64,000 nt of DNA from Protaetiibacter larvae (GCF_008365275.1 NZ_CP043504.1:620001-684000); one strand, 5' to 3'. Shown: positions 1-8,281, counted from the first letter of the stretch. The notes: a model not told the origin generated them from the sequence alone. Translations and numbers: made by a program.

Positions 1-369
1 CGGAATGCAGTCGAGGTTCGGGAACTCCGGGCTCGTCTGCACGACCTCCGCCATGGGGGCGTCGTTGATGATGACGTCGTAGACGCTGGCGGTCTCGGAG
101 CGGTGCTCGACCCCGAGCGCGGTCGACGCGTTGCCCTGGGGGTCGAGATCGATGACCAGCACCCGCGCACCGGCCTGGGCGAGAGCGGCGGCGAGATTGA
201 CCGCCGTGGTGGTCTTGCCGACGCCGCCCTTCTGATTGGCGACGGTGAAGACGCGGGTCTTCTCGGGGAGCGGGAAGCTCTGCGCGGCCAGGGCCATGCG
301 CCGCCGGGTGATCTCGGCGACCTCGCGCGCGAGCGGCGTCGACGCGTCGAAGGGGCTGGGGGTGGTCAC
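1..369 (-). CDS. parA: ParA chromosome-partitioning ATPase (3' part lies outside the window)
   Basis: The N-terminal 123 codons of a ParA/Soj-type Walker ATPase are present; the gene runs off the left edge. The deviant Walker A motif [13 protein letters not shown] is near residues 37-49 and is followed by [11 protein letters not shown] (Walker A'). ParA drives segregation of the ParB-bound origin. I chose the GTG at 369, preceded by AAAGG; an in-frame ATG at 399 exists but would put the parS site inside the coding region. parB is expected further left. Family assignment is certain from the motifs; the C-terminal half cannot be judged. Confidence 0.95.
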   Translation of the reverse strand, partial: MTTPSPFDASTPLAREVAEITRRRMALAAQSFPLPEKTRVFTVANQKGGVGKTTTAVNLAAALAQAGARVLVIDLDPQGNASTALGVEHRSETASVYDVIINDAPMAEVVQTSPEFPNLDCIP

Positions 370-382
370 GAATCCCTTTCGG

Positions 383-398
383 TGTTTCACGTGAAACA
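383..398. promoter_or_regulatory. parS centromere site 1
   Basis: A perfect 16-bp palindrome TGTTTCACGTGAAACA, matching the universal bacterial parS consensus bound by ParB. It lies just upstream of parA, about 4 kb from dnaA. An identical copy occurs at 1853-1868. Confidence 0.95.
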
Positions 399-461
399 TC
401 GCGGCCGTCGGGCCGCGACTCTCCACTGTAATCCACGCCTCGGATGCGGCCGGCTGCGGGG

Positions 462-501
462 TTGATCTCGATACACCGCGCTGCGCGCGGCACTCGATCG
501 A
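462..501 (-). repeat. palindromic repeat family A, copy 1
   Basis: Intergenic palindrome reading TTGATCTCGATACACC... to ...GGCACTCGATCGA, the reverse orientation of the family A element (head TGATCGAGT, GC-rich inner hairpin, tail GTATCGAGATCA). It lies in the parA upstream region. The sequence between 402 and 598 otherwise shows no gene. Confidence 0.7.
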
Positions 502-598
502 CGAAGTGCGGCACCCCGCGCCGTGCGGCCTCCGGTCCACCCCGCTGAGCGGCAACTCCACCGTCGTTCGAGCGCACCCCGCAGCGGCGCCCCACCCC

Positions 599-640
599 GG
601 TGATCGAGTGCGCCGCGCAGCGGCGTGTATCGAGATCACC
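599..640 (+). repeat. palindromic repeat family A, copy 2
   Basis: Full-length family A element: GGTGATCGAGTGCG, inner hairpin around CCGCGCAGCGGC, and tail GTATCGAGATCACC. Its right end contains the TGA stop codon (636-638, minus strand) of the GIY-YIG gene, so the repeat forms the 3' end of that gene. Confidence 0.8.
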
Positions 641-941
641 CCGCCGGCACGTCGTCATCCGCCGCGAAGCGCTTTCTGCTCAAGCCTGGAAGCAGGTGCA
701 GCTCGCCGCGGATGAGCGCCTCCCGCTTCGCCCGAGACCAGCCCTGCACGCGCTTCTCGGCCGCGTAGGCCTCGCCCACGTTCTCGCATTCGTGCACGAA
801 GACCAGCACCACCGGCATCCGGGTGGCGGTGTACCGCGAGCCCTCCCCCGCCGCGTGCTGCTGCATACGCGCGTCGAGGTCTCGCGCGGAACCCACGTAG
901 TAGCTCCCGTCGGAGCAGCGCAGGATGTACATCGCCGGCAT
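636..941 (-). CDS. GIY-YIG nuclease family protein
   Basis: A 101-aa protein beginning [19 protein letters not shown], which contains the GIY-YIG core as MYILR...YYVGS near residues 4-17, followed by R-D-L...R and an H-E-C-E-N segment. This size and architecture fit the UPF0213/YhbQ-like single-domain GIY-YIG group; its cellular substrate is unknown. The start is the ATG at 941; a longer frame to 1013 would run into repeat A. A second ATG at 932 (MYILR) is possible. The stop codon is provided by repeat A copy 2. It stands alone, flanked by palindromic repeats, which suggests an inserted or poorly fixed gene. Confidence 0.8.
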   Translation of the reverse strand: MPAMYILRCSDGSYYVGSARDLDARMQQHAAGEGSRYTATRMPVVLVFVHECENVGEAYAAEKRVQGWSRAKREALIRGELHLLPGLSRKRFAADDDVPAG

Positions 942-980
942 GCGGTCATCGTGCTCGGGCAGCTGAGGGAGCGTTCGAGA

Positions 981-989
981 TTGTCCACA
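981..989 (+). promoter_or_regulatory. isolated DnaA-box-like sequence
   Basis: TTGTCCACA, the high-GC actinobacterial DnaA box, is followed directly by GCTGTGGG. It lies upstream of the GIY-YIG gene and 3.5 kb from dnaA. It could titrate DnaA or occur by chance. Confidence 0.4.
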
Positions 990-997
990 GCTGTGGG

Positions 998-1075
998 GGT
1001 GATCTCGATACACGCCGCTGCGCGGCGCAGTCGATCACCGGTGAGGGTTGCCGCTTCGCGGCGCACTCGATCACC
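998..1075 (-). repeat. palindromic repeat family A, copies 3 and 4 (tandem, copy 4 partial)
   Basis: Copy 3 (998-1039) is complete: GGTGATCTCGATACACG, hairpin CCGCTGCGCGG, CAGTCGATCACC. Copy 4 (1040-1075) follows without a gap: GGTGAGGGTTGCCG, then GCGCACTCGATCACC. Copy 4 has lost the CTCGATAC tail, so it is a decayed or shortened unit. Confidence 0.7.
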
Positions 1076-1166
1076 GGGAAGGCTGCTGCTGCGCCGTGCG
1101 CTCGAGCATCGGGGTGCGGCGGGGGAGGCGGGACGCGCTCGAACCGCGACAGCTGGGGGTTCACCC

Positions 1167-1208
1167 GTTGATCGAGTGCCCGCCGAAGGCGGGTGTATCG
1201 AGATCAAC
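1167..1208 (+). repeat. palindromic repeat family A, copy 5
   Basis: GTTGATCGAGTG, perfect inner stem CCCGCC-GAA-GGCGGG, then TGTATCGAGATCAAC. It lies 11 bp beyond the rsmG stop codon and may act as its transcription end. Confidence 0.8.
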
Positions 1209-1219
1209 CCACCGCAGAC

Positions 1220-1843
1220 TCAGCGCGCGGTCGCCCGGAAGACCCGGGTGGGCTCGTCCACGACCCCCTCGCCCAGCACGTCCACCCGGACGTTCGTGAG
1301 GCCCGCCTTGCGGATCGCCTTCGCGGCGGCCGCGAGCTCCTCGTCGACGCGCGCCCCCTTCATGAACACGAGCTCTCCCCCCGAGCGCAGCAGCGGCACC
1401 GTGATCGGGATGAGCTTCGACAGCGCCGACACGGCGCGGGCCGTCACCTGGTCCAAGGGGCCGTCGAGGCGCGCCTCCTCGGCGCGTGCCCGCACCACCT
1501 GCACGTTGCCGAGGCCGAGCGCCGCAGCCTCCTCGGTGAGCCACTCGACCCGACGCTCCATCGGCTCGATCAGCACGAACTCCACATCCGGTCGCGCCAC
1601 CGCGAGCACGAGGCCCGGAAGCCCTGCGCCACTGCCCACATCGCCGACTCGCCCCGCGAGCACGGGCGCGAGCAACGCGGAGTTCAGCACGTGCCGCGAC
1701 CACAGCCGCGGCAATTCGAGGGGGCCGATCAGCCCACGGGTCTCGCCTTCGCGCGCGAGGTCCGCGGTGAACCGGCGCGCCAGGTCGATCCGGTCGCCGA
1801 ACAAGGTCGCGGCGACCGCCGGCTCGGTTTCGAGTTCGCTCAT
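1220..1843 (-). CDS. rsmG: 16S rRNA (guanine-527-N7)-methyltransferase RsmG (GidB)
   Basis: A 207-aa class I SAM-dependent methyltransferase. The SAM-binding loop GDVGSGAGLPGLVLA is near residues 66-80, followed by IEPMERRVEWL, and ARAVSALSKL near residue 137, all typical of RsmG. The enzyme makes m7G527 in 16S rRNA; loss gives low-level streptomycin resistance in several bacteria. It sits between parA and jag on the same strand, the standard position in actinobacteria. The start is ATG at 1843; parS site 2 lies just upstream in the 32-bp gap to jag. Confidence 0.96.
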   Translation of the reverse strand: MSELETEPAVAATLFGDRIDLARRFTADLAREGETRGLIGPLELPRLWSRHVLNSALLAPVLAGRVGDVGSGAGLPGLVLAVARPDVEFVLIEPMERRVEWLTEEAAALGLGNVQVVRARAEEARLDGPLDQVTARAVSALSKLIPITVPLLRSGGELVFMKGARVDEELAAAAKAIRKAGLTNVRVDVLGEGVVDEPTRVFRATAR

Positions 1844-1852
1844 CGGCTGGGA

Positions 1853-1868
1853 TGTTTCACGTGAAACA
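1853..1868. promoter_or_regulatory. parS centromere site 2
   Basis: A second perfect TGTTTCACGTGAAACA, extended to ATGTTTCACGTGAAACAT (1852-1869). It occupies the gap between jag and rsmG, 2.6 kb from dnaA. Confidence 0.95.
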
Positions 1869-1875
1869 TCGCGGA

Positions 1876-2391
1876 CTACTTGGCCGTGATCACCGTGTGG
1901 CGATCGCGCCCCTCGCCCTCCGACTCGGAGACGAAGCCGCGCTCGCTCACGATGTCGTGCACGAGCTTGCGCTCGTAGCTCGACATCGGGGGGAGGGAGG
2001 CCGCCGCCGCGCCCGCCTCGAGCCGCGAGATGGCGTGGTCGACGAGGGCCGCGAGCTCGTCGGCACGCGCGTCCCGCGAGCCGCCGATGTCGAGGATGAG
2101 GCGCGAGAAGCGCCCGGTCTTCGTCTGCACCGCCAACCGGGTCAGCTCCTGCAGCGCCGTGACGGTGTCGGGCTGCGAGAGCAGCCGCAGGTTCGTCCCC
2201 TCGGAGGAGCTCACCGAGATGTACGCCCGGCCGGCCCGGGCGTCGATGTCGATGTCGCCGTCGATGTCGGCGATGTCGAGCAGTTCCTCGATGTAGTCCG
2301 CGGCGATGTCGCCCTCGGTCACGATCTCCTGCTCGCTGGGTGCGGCGTCCGCCGCCGCCTCGTCGAGCTGCGTCGCGTTCTCGTCGGTCAT
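1876..2391 (-). CDS. jag: Jag/KhpB RNA-binding protein (KH and R3H domains)
   Basis: A 171-aa protein with an acidic N-terminus (1-45), a KH-like region (about 46-105, ending RFSRLILDIGG) and a C-terminal R3H domain around PPMSSYERKLVHDIV (134-148). Jag/KhpB proteins bind RNA and affect cell elongation and division. The start ATG at 2391 overlaps the yidC stop by 4 bp (ATGA), so translation is coupled. It belongs to the rpmH-rnpA-yidD-yidC-jag-rsmG run. Unlike Firmicutes Jag it has no long N-terminal Jag_N domain, as is usual in actinobacteria. Confidence 0.93.
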   Translation of the reverse strand: MTDENATQLDEAAADAAPSEQEIVTEGDIAADYIEELLDIADIDGDIDIDARAGRAYISVSSSEGTNLRLLSQPDTVTALQELTRLAVQTKTGRFSRLILDIGGSRDARADELAALVDHAISRLEAGAAAASLPPMSSYERKLVHDIVSERGFVSESEGEGRDRHTVITAK

Positions 2392-3362
2392 CGCTTGGGT
2401 CCCCCCTGCTTCTTGGCCCGGGCCTTGTTCACGGGCTGCTGGCGCTGTGTGGTCGTGGGCTTCGCCGGCTCGACCTCGAGCTGGTCGGCGAGCGCCTCGG
2501 CGTCGTCCGCGATCTTGAGGCGGTTGCGCTTGGCCAGTCGTGCCTCGCGAGCGAGGGCCGCCTCCGACCCCGGAGTCGGCATGTTCCGGATCACGAGCGC
2601 CTGCTGCACCATCGTCCAGATGTTGGAGGTGAGCCAGTAGAACATGACGCCGATCGGGAATGCCAGACCCGAGATGAGGAACACCACCGGCAGGATGTAC
2701 AGCAGGATCCGCTGCTGCCGGAACATCGGGCTCGCCTTCATCTCCGGCGTCTGGTTCTTCGACATGATCTGCAGCTGCGTGTAGAACTGCGAGGCCGTCA
2801 TCACCAGGATCATGACGATCGCGATGATCGCGACCCAGACCTCGCCGTAGTTGAACGCGTCGACGAGGCTGTACCGCAGCGGCGCCACGTCGAAGAGGCT
2901 GGCCCGACCGAAGTTGTCCGACAGCTCCTGGGTGAGGAAGCCGACGCCGGCCTTGTCGTTGCGCGCCTCGTTGAGCACGGAGAACAGGCTGAAGAAGATC
3001 GGCATCTGGATCAGCAGCGGGAGACACGACGACAGCGGGTTGGTGCCGGCCTTCTGGTACAGCGCCATCGTCTCGCGCTGCATCGCCTCCCGCGAGAACT
3101 GGTCCTTCTTGCCGCGGTACTTGTCCTGGATCTTCTTGAGCTGCGGTGCGACCTCGAGCATCTTGCGCTGGCTCTTGATCTGGCGCACGAAGATCGGGAT
3201 GAGCGCAGCACGCACCACGAGCACGAGGCCGACGATCGCGAGCACCCAGGTGATGCCCGCATCCGCAGAGAGGCCGATGTGCGAGAGCAGCCAGTGGAAG
3301 CCCACGAGGATGGCCTCGATGACCCACTTGATGGGCCAGAGGATGGTTCCGATGAAGTCCAT
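2388..3362 (-). CDS. yidC: YidC/Oxa1 membrane protein insertase
   Basis: A 324-aa polytopic protein. The YidC core is visible: first membrane segment GITWVLAIVGLVLVVRAALI (about 36-55) with the conserved Arg in the groove, a cytoplasmic hairpin KSQRKMLEVAPQLKKIQDKY (64-83), then NPLSSCLPLLIQMPIFFSLF (109-128) and further helices to about residue 250. The C-terminal tail is basic and ends KKQGGPKR, likely to contact ribosomes. It inserts proteins alone or with SecYEG. There is no large periplasmic domain, as in Gram-positive YidC. It follows yidD by 9 bp and overlaps jag by 4 bp. Confidence 0.97.
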   Translation of the reverse strand: MDFIGTILWPIKWVIEAILVGFHWLLSHIGLSADAGITWVLAIVGLVLVVRAALIPIFVRQIKSQRKMLEVAPQLKKIQDKYRGKKDQFSREAMQRETMALYQKAGTNPLSSCLPLLIQMPIFFSLFSVLNEARNDKAGVGFLTQELSDNFGRASLFDVAPLRYSLVDAFNYGEVWVAIIAIVMILVMTASQFYTQLQIMSKNQTPEMKASPMFRQQRILLYILPVVFLISGLAFPIGVMFYWLTSNIWTMVQQALVIRNMPTPGSEAALAREARLAKRNRLKIADDAEALADQLEVEPAKPTTTQRQQPVNKARAKKQGGPKR

Positions 3363-3371
3363 TCGGCCGGA

Positions 3372-3686
3372 TCAGCCCTTTCCGTGTCCCGCGGCCACGA
3401 AGCCGAATCGGGTGAGGTGATAGTGGTCGTGATGATGCCGGGACTCCGGCACGTCGTCGATGCCGCCGCGCGCCCAGGGGTGGCAGCGGGCGATGCGCCA
3501 CGCACCGAGGCCCACACCCTTCACCACGCCGTGCTCCTGGATCGCACCGAGCGTGTACGCGGAGCAACTGGGGTAGTAGCGGCACACATCGCCGTAGAGC
3601 GGTGAGATGACGGCCCGATAGCCGCGGAGGATCGCCACGCAGATGTTCCTCGGCAGCAGCCAGAGGAAGGTCAGGGTCGCCCTCAT
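3372..3686 (-). CDS. yidD: membrane protein insertion efficiency factor YidD
   Basis: A 104-aa protein with the diagnostic YidD motif RGYRAVISPLYGDVCRYYPS (residues 21-40), then SCSAYTLGAIQEHG and RIARCHPWARGG. YidD is a small membrane-associated helper of YidC. It overlaps rnpA by 4 bp and is followed by yidC, its expected partner. The histidine-rich tail HHHDHYH (84-90) is a lineage-specific extension. Confidence 0.95.
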   Translation of the reverse strand: MRATLTFLWLLPRNICVAILRGYRAVISPLYGDVCRYYPSCSAYTLGAIQEHGVVKGVGLGAWRIARCHPWARGGIDDVPESRHHHDHYHLTRFGFVAAGHGKG

Positions 3687-4021
3687 CGAATCAGGGCGGG
3701 GTCGAGGATCGCGTGCATCTCGGCGGAGAGACTAGTCCAGTCGCGCTGGGCGGATCCCGGGAGCGCCCGGACGACGACGTCCGAGCCACGGCCGCCCGCG
3801 TCGACGATCGCGCGGCAGACGGCGCGCATCCGGCGCCTCACGAGGTTGCGCTCGACCGCGTTGCCGACGGTCTTCGCGACGATGAACCCGAAGCGGGCGT
3901 CGTCGTCGGGTTCTCGCTCCACGCGGTAGATGAGCGTGCCGGCCGTGGCGGTGCGGCGCCCACGGCGCACGATCGCACGGAAGTCCGAGGGCTTGACCAC
4001 TCGGTTCGCCCTGGCCAGCAC
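3683..4021 (-). CDS. rnpA: ribonuclease P protein component
   Basis: A 112-aa basic protein that binds the RNase P RNA and aids tRNA 5' maturation. The N-terminus LARANRVVKPSDFRAIVRRG and the RNR motif region AVERNLVRRRMRAVCR (residues 55-70) are characteristic. It lies 9 bp downstream of rpmH and overlaps yidD by 4 bp, the universal rpmH-rnpA-yidD order. Confidence 0.97.
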   Translation of the reverse strand: MLARANRVVKPSDFRAIVRRGRRTATAGTLIYRVEREPDDDARFGFIVAKTVGNAVERNLVRRRMRAVCRAIVDAGGRGSDVVVRALPGSAQRDWTSLSAEMHAILDPALIR

Positions 4022-4030
4022 GTCGCCGGA

Positions 4031-4168
4031 CTACGCGGAGAGCTCGGTGCGTCCCTTGGCGCGACGCGCGGCGAGGATGGCGCGACCGGCGCGGGTGCGC
4101 ATACGCAGACGGAAGCCGTGCTTCTTGGCACGACGCCGGTTGTTCGGCTGGAAGGTTCGCTTGCTCAT
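4031..4168 (-). CDS. rpmH: 50S ribosomal protein L34
   Basis: A 45-aa very basic protein, [20 protein letters not shown] at the start and TELSA at the end, matching L34 along its whole length. It opens the minus-strand rpmH-rnpA-yidD-yidC-jag operon. The promoter must lie in the 285-bp gap shared with divergent dnaA. An AGGAGATATCACC ribosome site precedes the ATG at 4168. Confidence 0.98.
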   Translation of the reverse strand: MSKRTFQPNNRRRAKKHGFRLRMRTRAGRAILAARRAKGRTELSA

Positions 4169-4453
4169 GGTGATATCTCCTGGACCCGGTGTGCGGCGAC
4201 CGGGAAAGAACGGGGTCGGCTCGAAACGACCGACAACCTGTTAAAAATAGGGGCTCGACCGACAACCGTCAAACCGTCGTCTACTGTAACGCCGGTCCCT
4301 CCACATCTGCCGAGAGACCGTTGTCCACAAGCGCCTGTCCACAACTAAGGTTGTCGTCAGTCTCTCGCACCCCGAGATACCCGCAGGATCGGCGCGACAG
4401 CCCCCTCCGTTCTGTGGACGAACGTGTGAATAACCACCGAGGAACGACACCAG
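4169..4453. promoter_or_regulatory. dnaA/rpmH divergent promoter region with DnaA boxes
   Basis: A non-coding gap between rpmH and dnaA. It contains a perfect DnaA box TTGTCCACA (4321-4329), a near box CTGTCCACA (4335-4343), TGTGGACGA (4412-4420) and TGTGAATAA (4427-4435). The relatively AT-rich stretch CTGTTAAAAATAGG near 4239 and CTACTGTAACG near 4281 could carry promoter elements. The boxes allow DnaA autoregulation or form the upstream half of a bipartite origin. Confidence 0.7.
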
Positions 4454-5854
4454 ATGACCGACAGCGGTGACCCGACGACGGAGCTGTGGGCGACCGTTCA
4501 GGCCCGCCTCGACGCCGACGAGCGGATCACGCCCCAGCTGCACGGCTTCATCAATCTCGTCGAGCCGAAGGGCGTCCTCGCCGGCACCCTCTATCTCGAG
4601 GTGCCGAACGAGCTCACGCGCGGGATGCTGGAACAGCGCATCCGGGTTCCGCTGCTGGGCGCACTCGCCGAGCTCGACACCGAGGTCAGCAACTTCGCGA
4701 TCGTCGTGAACCCCGACATCCAGCCCGTGCTGCAGCCGGTGCCCGACGAGCAGCTCGAGAACGCCGGCCCGCTCGAGCAGGTCAACCCGGTCATCGAGCT
4801 CGGCCGGCGCAGCGACTCCCGCCTCAACCCGAAGTACAACTTCGACAACTTCGTCATCGGCGGATCGAACCGTTTCGCGCATGCGGCCGCCGTCGCCGTG
4901 GCGGAGGCGCCCGCGAAGGCCTACAACCCGCTCTTCATCTACGGCGACTCCGGGCTCGGCAAGACCCACCTCCTGCATGCGATCGGCCACTACGCCGAGA
5001 GCCTCTACCCGGGGATCCGGGTGCGCTACGTGAGCTCGGAGGAGTTCACGAACGACTTCATCAACTCGATCGCCAACAACCGCGCCTCCGTCTTCCAGTC
5101 GCGCTACCGCGAGATCGACATCCTCCTGATCGACGACATCCAGTTCCTGCAGGGCAAGGACTCCACGCAGGAGGCCTTCTTCCACACCTTCAACACGCTG
5201 CACGACCACAACAAGCAGGTCGTCATCACGAGCGATGTCGCACCCAAGCACCTCACGGGTTTCGAGGACCGGATGCGGTCGCGCTTCGAGTGGGGTCTCA
5301 TCACCGACGTCCAGGCGCCGGATCTCGAGACCCGCATCGCGATCCTTCGCAAGAAGGCGCAGTCGGAGCGTCTCCAGGTGCCGGACGACATCCTCGAGTA
5401 CATGGCGACGAAGGTGTCGTCGAACATCCGCGAGCTCGAGGGGACCCTCATCCGGGTGACCGCGTTCGCGAATCTCAACAAGACCCCGGTCGACCTGCAG
5501 CTCGTGCAGACGGTGCTGAAGGATCTCATCACCCTCGACGAAGACAATGTCATCTCGCCGGTCGACATCATCAATCACACGGCGAGCTACTTCAAGCTCT
5601 CGGTCGACGACCTTTACGGCTCGTCCCGATCGCAGGCGGTGGCGACGGCACGCCAGATCGCGATGTACCTGTGCCGCGAGTTGACGAGCCTGTCGCTTCC
5701 GAAGATCGGCCAGCTGTTCGGCAACCGGGACCACACAACGGTCATGTACGCCAACAAGAAGATCAGCGACCTCATGAAGGAGCGCCGCTCGATCTACAAC
5801 CAGGTGACCGAGCTCACGGCCCGCATCAAGCAGGATCAGCGCTACCGTCCCTGA
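4454..5854 (+). CDS. dnaA: chromosomal replication initiator DnaA
   Basis: A 466-aa AAA+ initiator. Domain I/II covers roughly 1-125; domain III begins near KYNFDNFVIGGSNRFAHAA, with Walker A GDSGLGKTHLLH near residues 165-176 and Walker B ILLIDDIQFLQGK near 225. Domain IV ends with the DnaA-box-binding signature, SRSQAVATARQIAMYLCREL and then GNRDHTTVMYA. It binds the boxes at oriC and melts the origin. The linker domain II is short compared with Streptomyces. The start ATG at 4454 follows a GAGGAACG site. The next gene, dnaN, is separated by the oriC gap. Confidence 0.99.
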   Translation: MTDSGDPTTELWATVQARLDADERITPQLHGFINLVEPKGVLAGTLYLEVPNELTRGMLEQRIRVPLLGALAELDTEVSNFAIVVNPDIQPVLQPVPDEQLENAGPLEQVNPVIELGRRSDSRLNPKYNFDNFVIGGSNRFAHAAAVAVAEAPAKAYNPLFIYGDSGLGKTHLLHAIGHYAESLYPGIRVRYVSSEEFTNDFINSIANNRASVFQSRYREIDILLIDDIQFLQGKDSTQEAFFHTFNTLHDHNKQVVITSDVAPKHLTGFEDRMRSRFEWGLITDVQAPDLETRIAILRKKAQSERLQVPDDILEYMATKVSSNIRELEGTLIRVTAFANLNKTPVDLQLVQTVLKDLITLDEDNVISPVDIINHTASYFKLSVDDLYGSSRSQAVATARQIAMYLCRELTSLSLPKIGQLFGNRDHTTVMYANKKISDLMKERRSIYNQVTELTARIKQDQRYRP

Positions 5855-6203
5855 AACTGGGAGAACGCCGCATCACGGTTGCACAGTCTGTGGAAGCAGC
5901 TGTGGATAACTTCCGGATGAGGTGTGGAACGCGCCGAGCGCGTGTGTGGAGAGCGAAATCACCGGAGCCGGACTTCGCGAGCACCACTCCCCCGTCATCC
6001 GCATCCCGCCCACATCTTTCACGGTTGTAGTTCCCCGGCGTCAGCGGGCCGGTCGATACTTGTCCACAGTTCGCACAGGCGTTAAGACGATTAACTCTCT
6101 GACTTGATCCTTCGCCTGCCGATAACAGTTCGGGCCGGAGTCCGTGCCAAGATCGTCAAACACAAGCCGTGCGAATCCTCATCACCCAAGACAGGAGTGA
6201 CGC
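5855..6203. other. oriC: replication origin oriC (dnaA-dnaN intergenic)
   Basis: A 349-bp non-coding gap between dnaA and dnaN. DnaA boxes: TGTGGAAGC (5889-5897), perfect TGTGGATAA (5901-5909), TGTGGAACG (5923-5931), TGTGGAGAG (5945-5953) and TTGTCCACA (6060-6068). The segment 6069-6110 (GTTAAGACGATTAACTC region) is the most AT-rich part and a candidate unwinding element. Four of the boxes are in one orientation and clustered within 65 bp. AGGAG at 6193-6197 serves dnaN. Confidence 0.85.
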
Positions 6204-7349
6204 GTGAAGTTCCAGGTGAATCGCGACGTCTTCAGCGAGGCGGTCTCGTTCGCCGTCAAGCTTCTGCCGCAGCGCACGACCCAGCCGATCCTGAGCGGTG
6301 TGCTGCTCGAGGCGTCGGATGGCGCCCTCACCTTGTCCTCGTTCGACTACGAGGTCTCGAGTCGCACCGAGATCGCCGCCGAGGTGGACGAGGTCGGCTC
6401 GGCGCTCGTCTCCGGTCGTCTTCTCGCCGATATCGCGAGCCGGCTTCCGAATGCCCCGGTCGCCTTCGCGACGCAGGACGGCAAGATCCTCGTGAGCTGC
6501 GGCTCCGCACGGTTCACCTTGCTGAGCATGCCCGTCGAGGAGTATCCGACCCTTCCTCAGGTCGATGATCAGACCGGCGTCCTCCCGGCGGAGGAGTTCG
6601 CGGCCGCCGTCGCGCAGGTCTCCGTCGCCGCCTCCCGTGACGACGTGACCCCTGTGATCACGGGCGTGCAGCTCGAGGTCGGCGACGACAGCCTCTCGCT
6701 CGTCGCGACCGATCGCTACCGGGTGGCCGTGCGCGACATCGACTGGGATTCCGGATCGGGTTCCGCCGCCGGCACGACAGCGCTCATCCCGGCACGCACC
6801 CTCTCCGAGATCGGCAAGACCTTCGCGCACAGCGGCACGATCGGGGTGTCGATCGTGCGCGGCGACGATCGCGAGCTCATCGCGTTCCGCGCCGACAAGA
6901 AGACCGTGACCTCGTTGCTCATCAAGGGCAACTTCCCGCCCGTAAAGCGTCTGTTCCCCGAGACCGTCGAGAACTACGCGGTGCTGAACACCGCCGAGCT
7001 CATCGAGGCCACCCGGCGTGTGTCGCTCGTGCTCGAGCGCGAGGCGGCGCTGCGATTCAGCTTCTCGATCGACGGACTGACCCTGGAGGCCGCCGGATCG
7101 GAGCAGGCTCAGGCGTCGGAGACGATCGACGCGCACCTCGTCGGGGGCGACACGGTCGTCTCGCTCAAGCCGTCGTTCCTGCTTGATGGTCTCGGCGCGG
7201 TGCACTCCGAGTTCGTGCGGATCTCGTTCACGAAGACCGAGAATCCCAACAAGCCCGGTCCGGTGCTCATCACGAGCCAGACCTCCCGCGAGGCGCCCGG
7301 TTCGGACAACTACAAGTACCTCCTGCAGCCCAACCTGCTGCTCCGCTAG
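6204..7349 (+). CDS. dnaN: DNA polymerase III beta subunit (sliding clamp)
   Basis: A 381-aa protein of three repeated clamp domains (about 1-120, 128-250, 252-381). It begins VKFQVNRDVFSEAVSFAVKL, with QPILSGVLLEA near residues 30-40 and a typical C-terminal NYKYLLQPNL. It forms the ring that tethers polymerase III and also recruits NucS, whose gene is at 44419. The start is GTG at 6204 with AGGAG seven bases upstream. gnd follows after 37 bp. Confidence 0.99.
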   Translation: MKFQVNRDVFSEAVSFAVKLLPQRTTQPILSGVLLEASDGALTLSSFDYEVSSRTEIAAEVDEVGSALVSGRLLADIASRLPNAPVAFATQDGKILVSCGSARFTLLSMPVEEYPTLPQVDDQTGVLPAEEFAAAVAQVSVAASRDDVTPVITGVQLEVGDDSLSLVATDRYRVAVRDIDWDSGSGSAAGTTALIPARTLSEIGKTFAHSGTIGVSIVRGDDRELIAFRADKKTVTSLLIKGNFPPVKRLFPETVENYAVLNTAELIEATRRVSLVLEREAALRFSFSIDGLTLEAAGSEQAQASETIDAHLVGGDTVVSLKPSFLLDGLGAVHSEFVRISFTKTENPNKPGPVLITSQTSREAPGSDNYKYLLQPNLLLR

Positions 7350-7386
7350 ATGATCGTCGCGCTCCGCGCGAGAAGAAGGTTCCCCC

Positions 7387-8271
7387 ATGCACATCGGACT
7401 CGTCGGCCTGGGCCGAATGGGCAACAACATGCGCACCCGTCTGCGCGCGGCCGGGATCGAGGTCACCGGATTCGACCCGAACCCGGCGGTGAGCGACGTC
7501 GCCGACCTGGCCGCATTGGCCGCCGCCGTTCCGGGGCCGCGGATCGTCTGGGTGATGGTGCCGTCCGGTCCCATCACGACCGGCGTGATCACGGATCTCG
7601 CCGCGGTGCTCTCCGAGGGAGACCTCGTCATCGAGGGCGGCAACTCCAAGTTCACCGAGGACGCGAAGCACGCCGCCCTGCTGGCCGAGAAGGGCATCCG
7701 CTACGTCGACTGCGGAGTCTCGGGCGGCATCTGGGGCGCCGAGAACGGCTACGGGCTCATGGCCGGCGGCGACAAGGCCGACATCGAGCGTGCGCTGCCG
7801 ATCTTCGACGCCCTGCGCCCCGAGGGTCCTCGCGAGGAGGGCTTCGTGCACGCCGGCGCGATCGGCGCGGGGCATTACGCGAAGATGGTGCACAACGGCA
7901 TCGAGTACGCCCTCATGCAGGCGTGGGCTGAGGGATACGAGCTGCTCGATGCCAAGAGCGACCTCATCCACGACGTCACCGGCGTCTTCCAGGCCTGGCA
8001 GCGCGGCACCGTGGTGCGCAGCTGGCTGCTCGAGCTGCTCGTGAAGGCGCTCCAGGAGGACCCGGAGTTCACCGACATCGAGGGGTACGTCGAGGACTCC
8101 GGCGAGGGTCGGTGGACCGTCGAGGAGGCCCTCAACAACGCGGTGCCGGTGCCCACGATCTCGGCGTCGATCTTCGCGCGCTTCGTGTCGCGCCAGGACG
8201 ACTCCCCGTCGATGAAGGCGGTTGCGGCGCTCCGGAAGCAGTTCGGCGGGCACGCGGTTCGCAAGGCGTAA
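7387..8271 (+). CDS. gnd: 6-phosphogluconate dehydrogenase, decarboxylating (short GntZ type)
   Basis: A 294-aa NAD(P)-dependent enzyme with the nucleotide-binding GLVGLGRMGNNM at residues 4-15, GGNSKF near 84, CGVSGGIWGAENGYGLM near 111-127 and the catalytic GHYAKMVHNGIEYA near residue 161. It oxidises 6-phosphogluconate to ribulose-5-phosphate in the oxidative pentose phosphate pathway. The length fits the short (about 300-aa) type rather than the 470-aa E. coli form. Its place between dnaN and recF is conserved in many actinobacteria and has no obvious functional reason. recF begins 10 bp after it. Confidence 0.95.
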   Translation: MHIGLVGLGRMGNNMRTRLRAAGIEVTGFDPNPAVSDVADLAALAAAVPGPRIVWVMVPSGPITTGVITDLAAVLSEGDLVIEGGNSKFTEDAKHAALLAEKGIRYVDCGVSGGIWGAENGYGLMAGGDKADIERALPIFDALRPEGPREEGFVHAGAIGAGHYAKMVHNGIEYALMQAWAEGYELLDAKSDLIHDVTGVFQAWQRGTVVRSWLLELLVKALQEDPEFTDIEGYVEDSGEGRWTVEEALNNAVPVPTISASIFARFVSRQDDSPSMKAVAALRKQFGGHAVRKA

Positions 8272-8281
8272 GCCCCGAACC

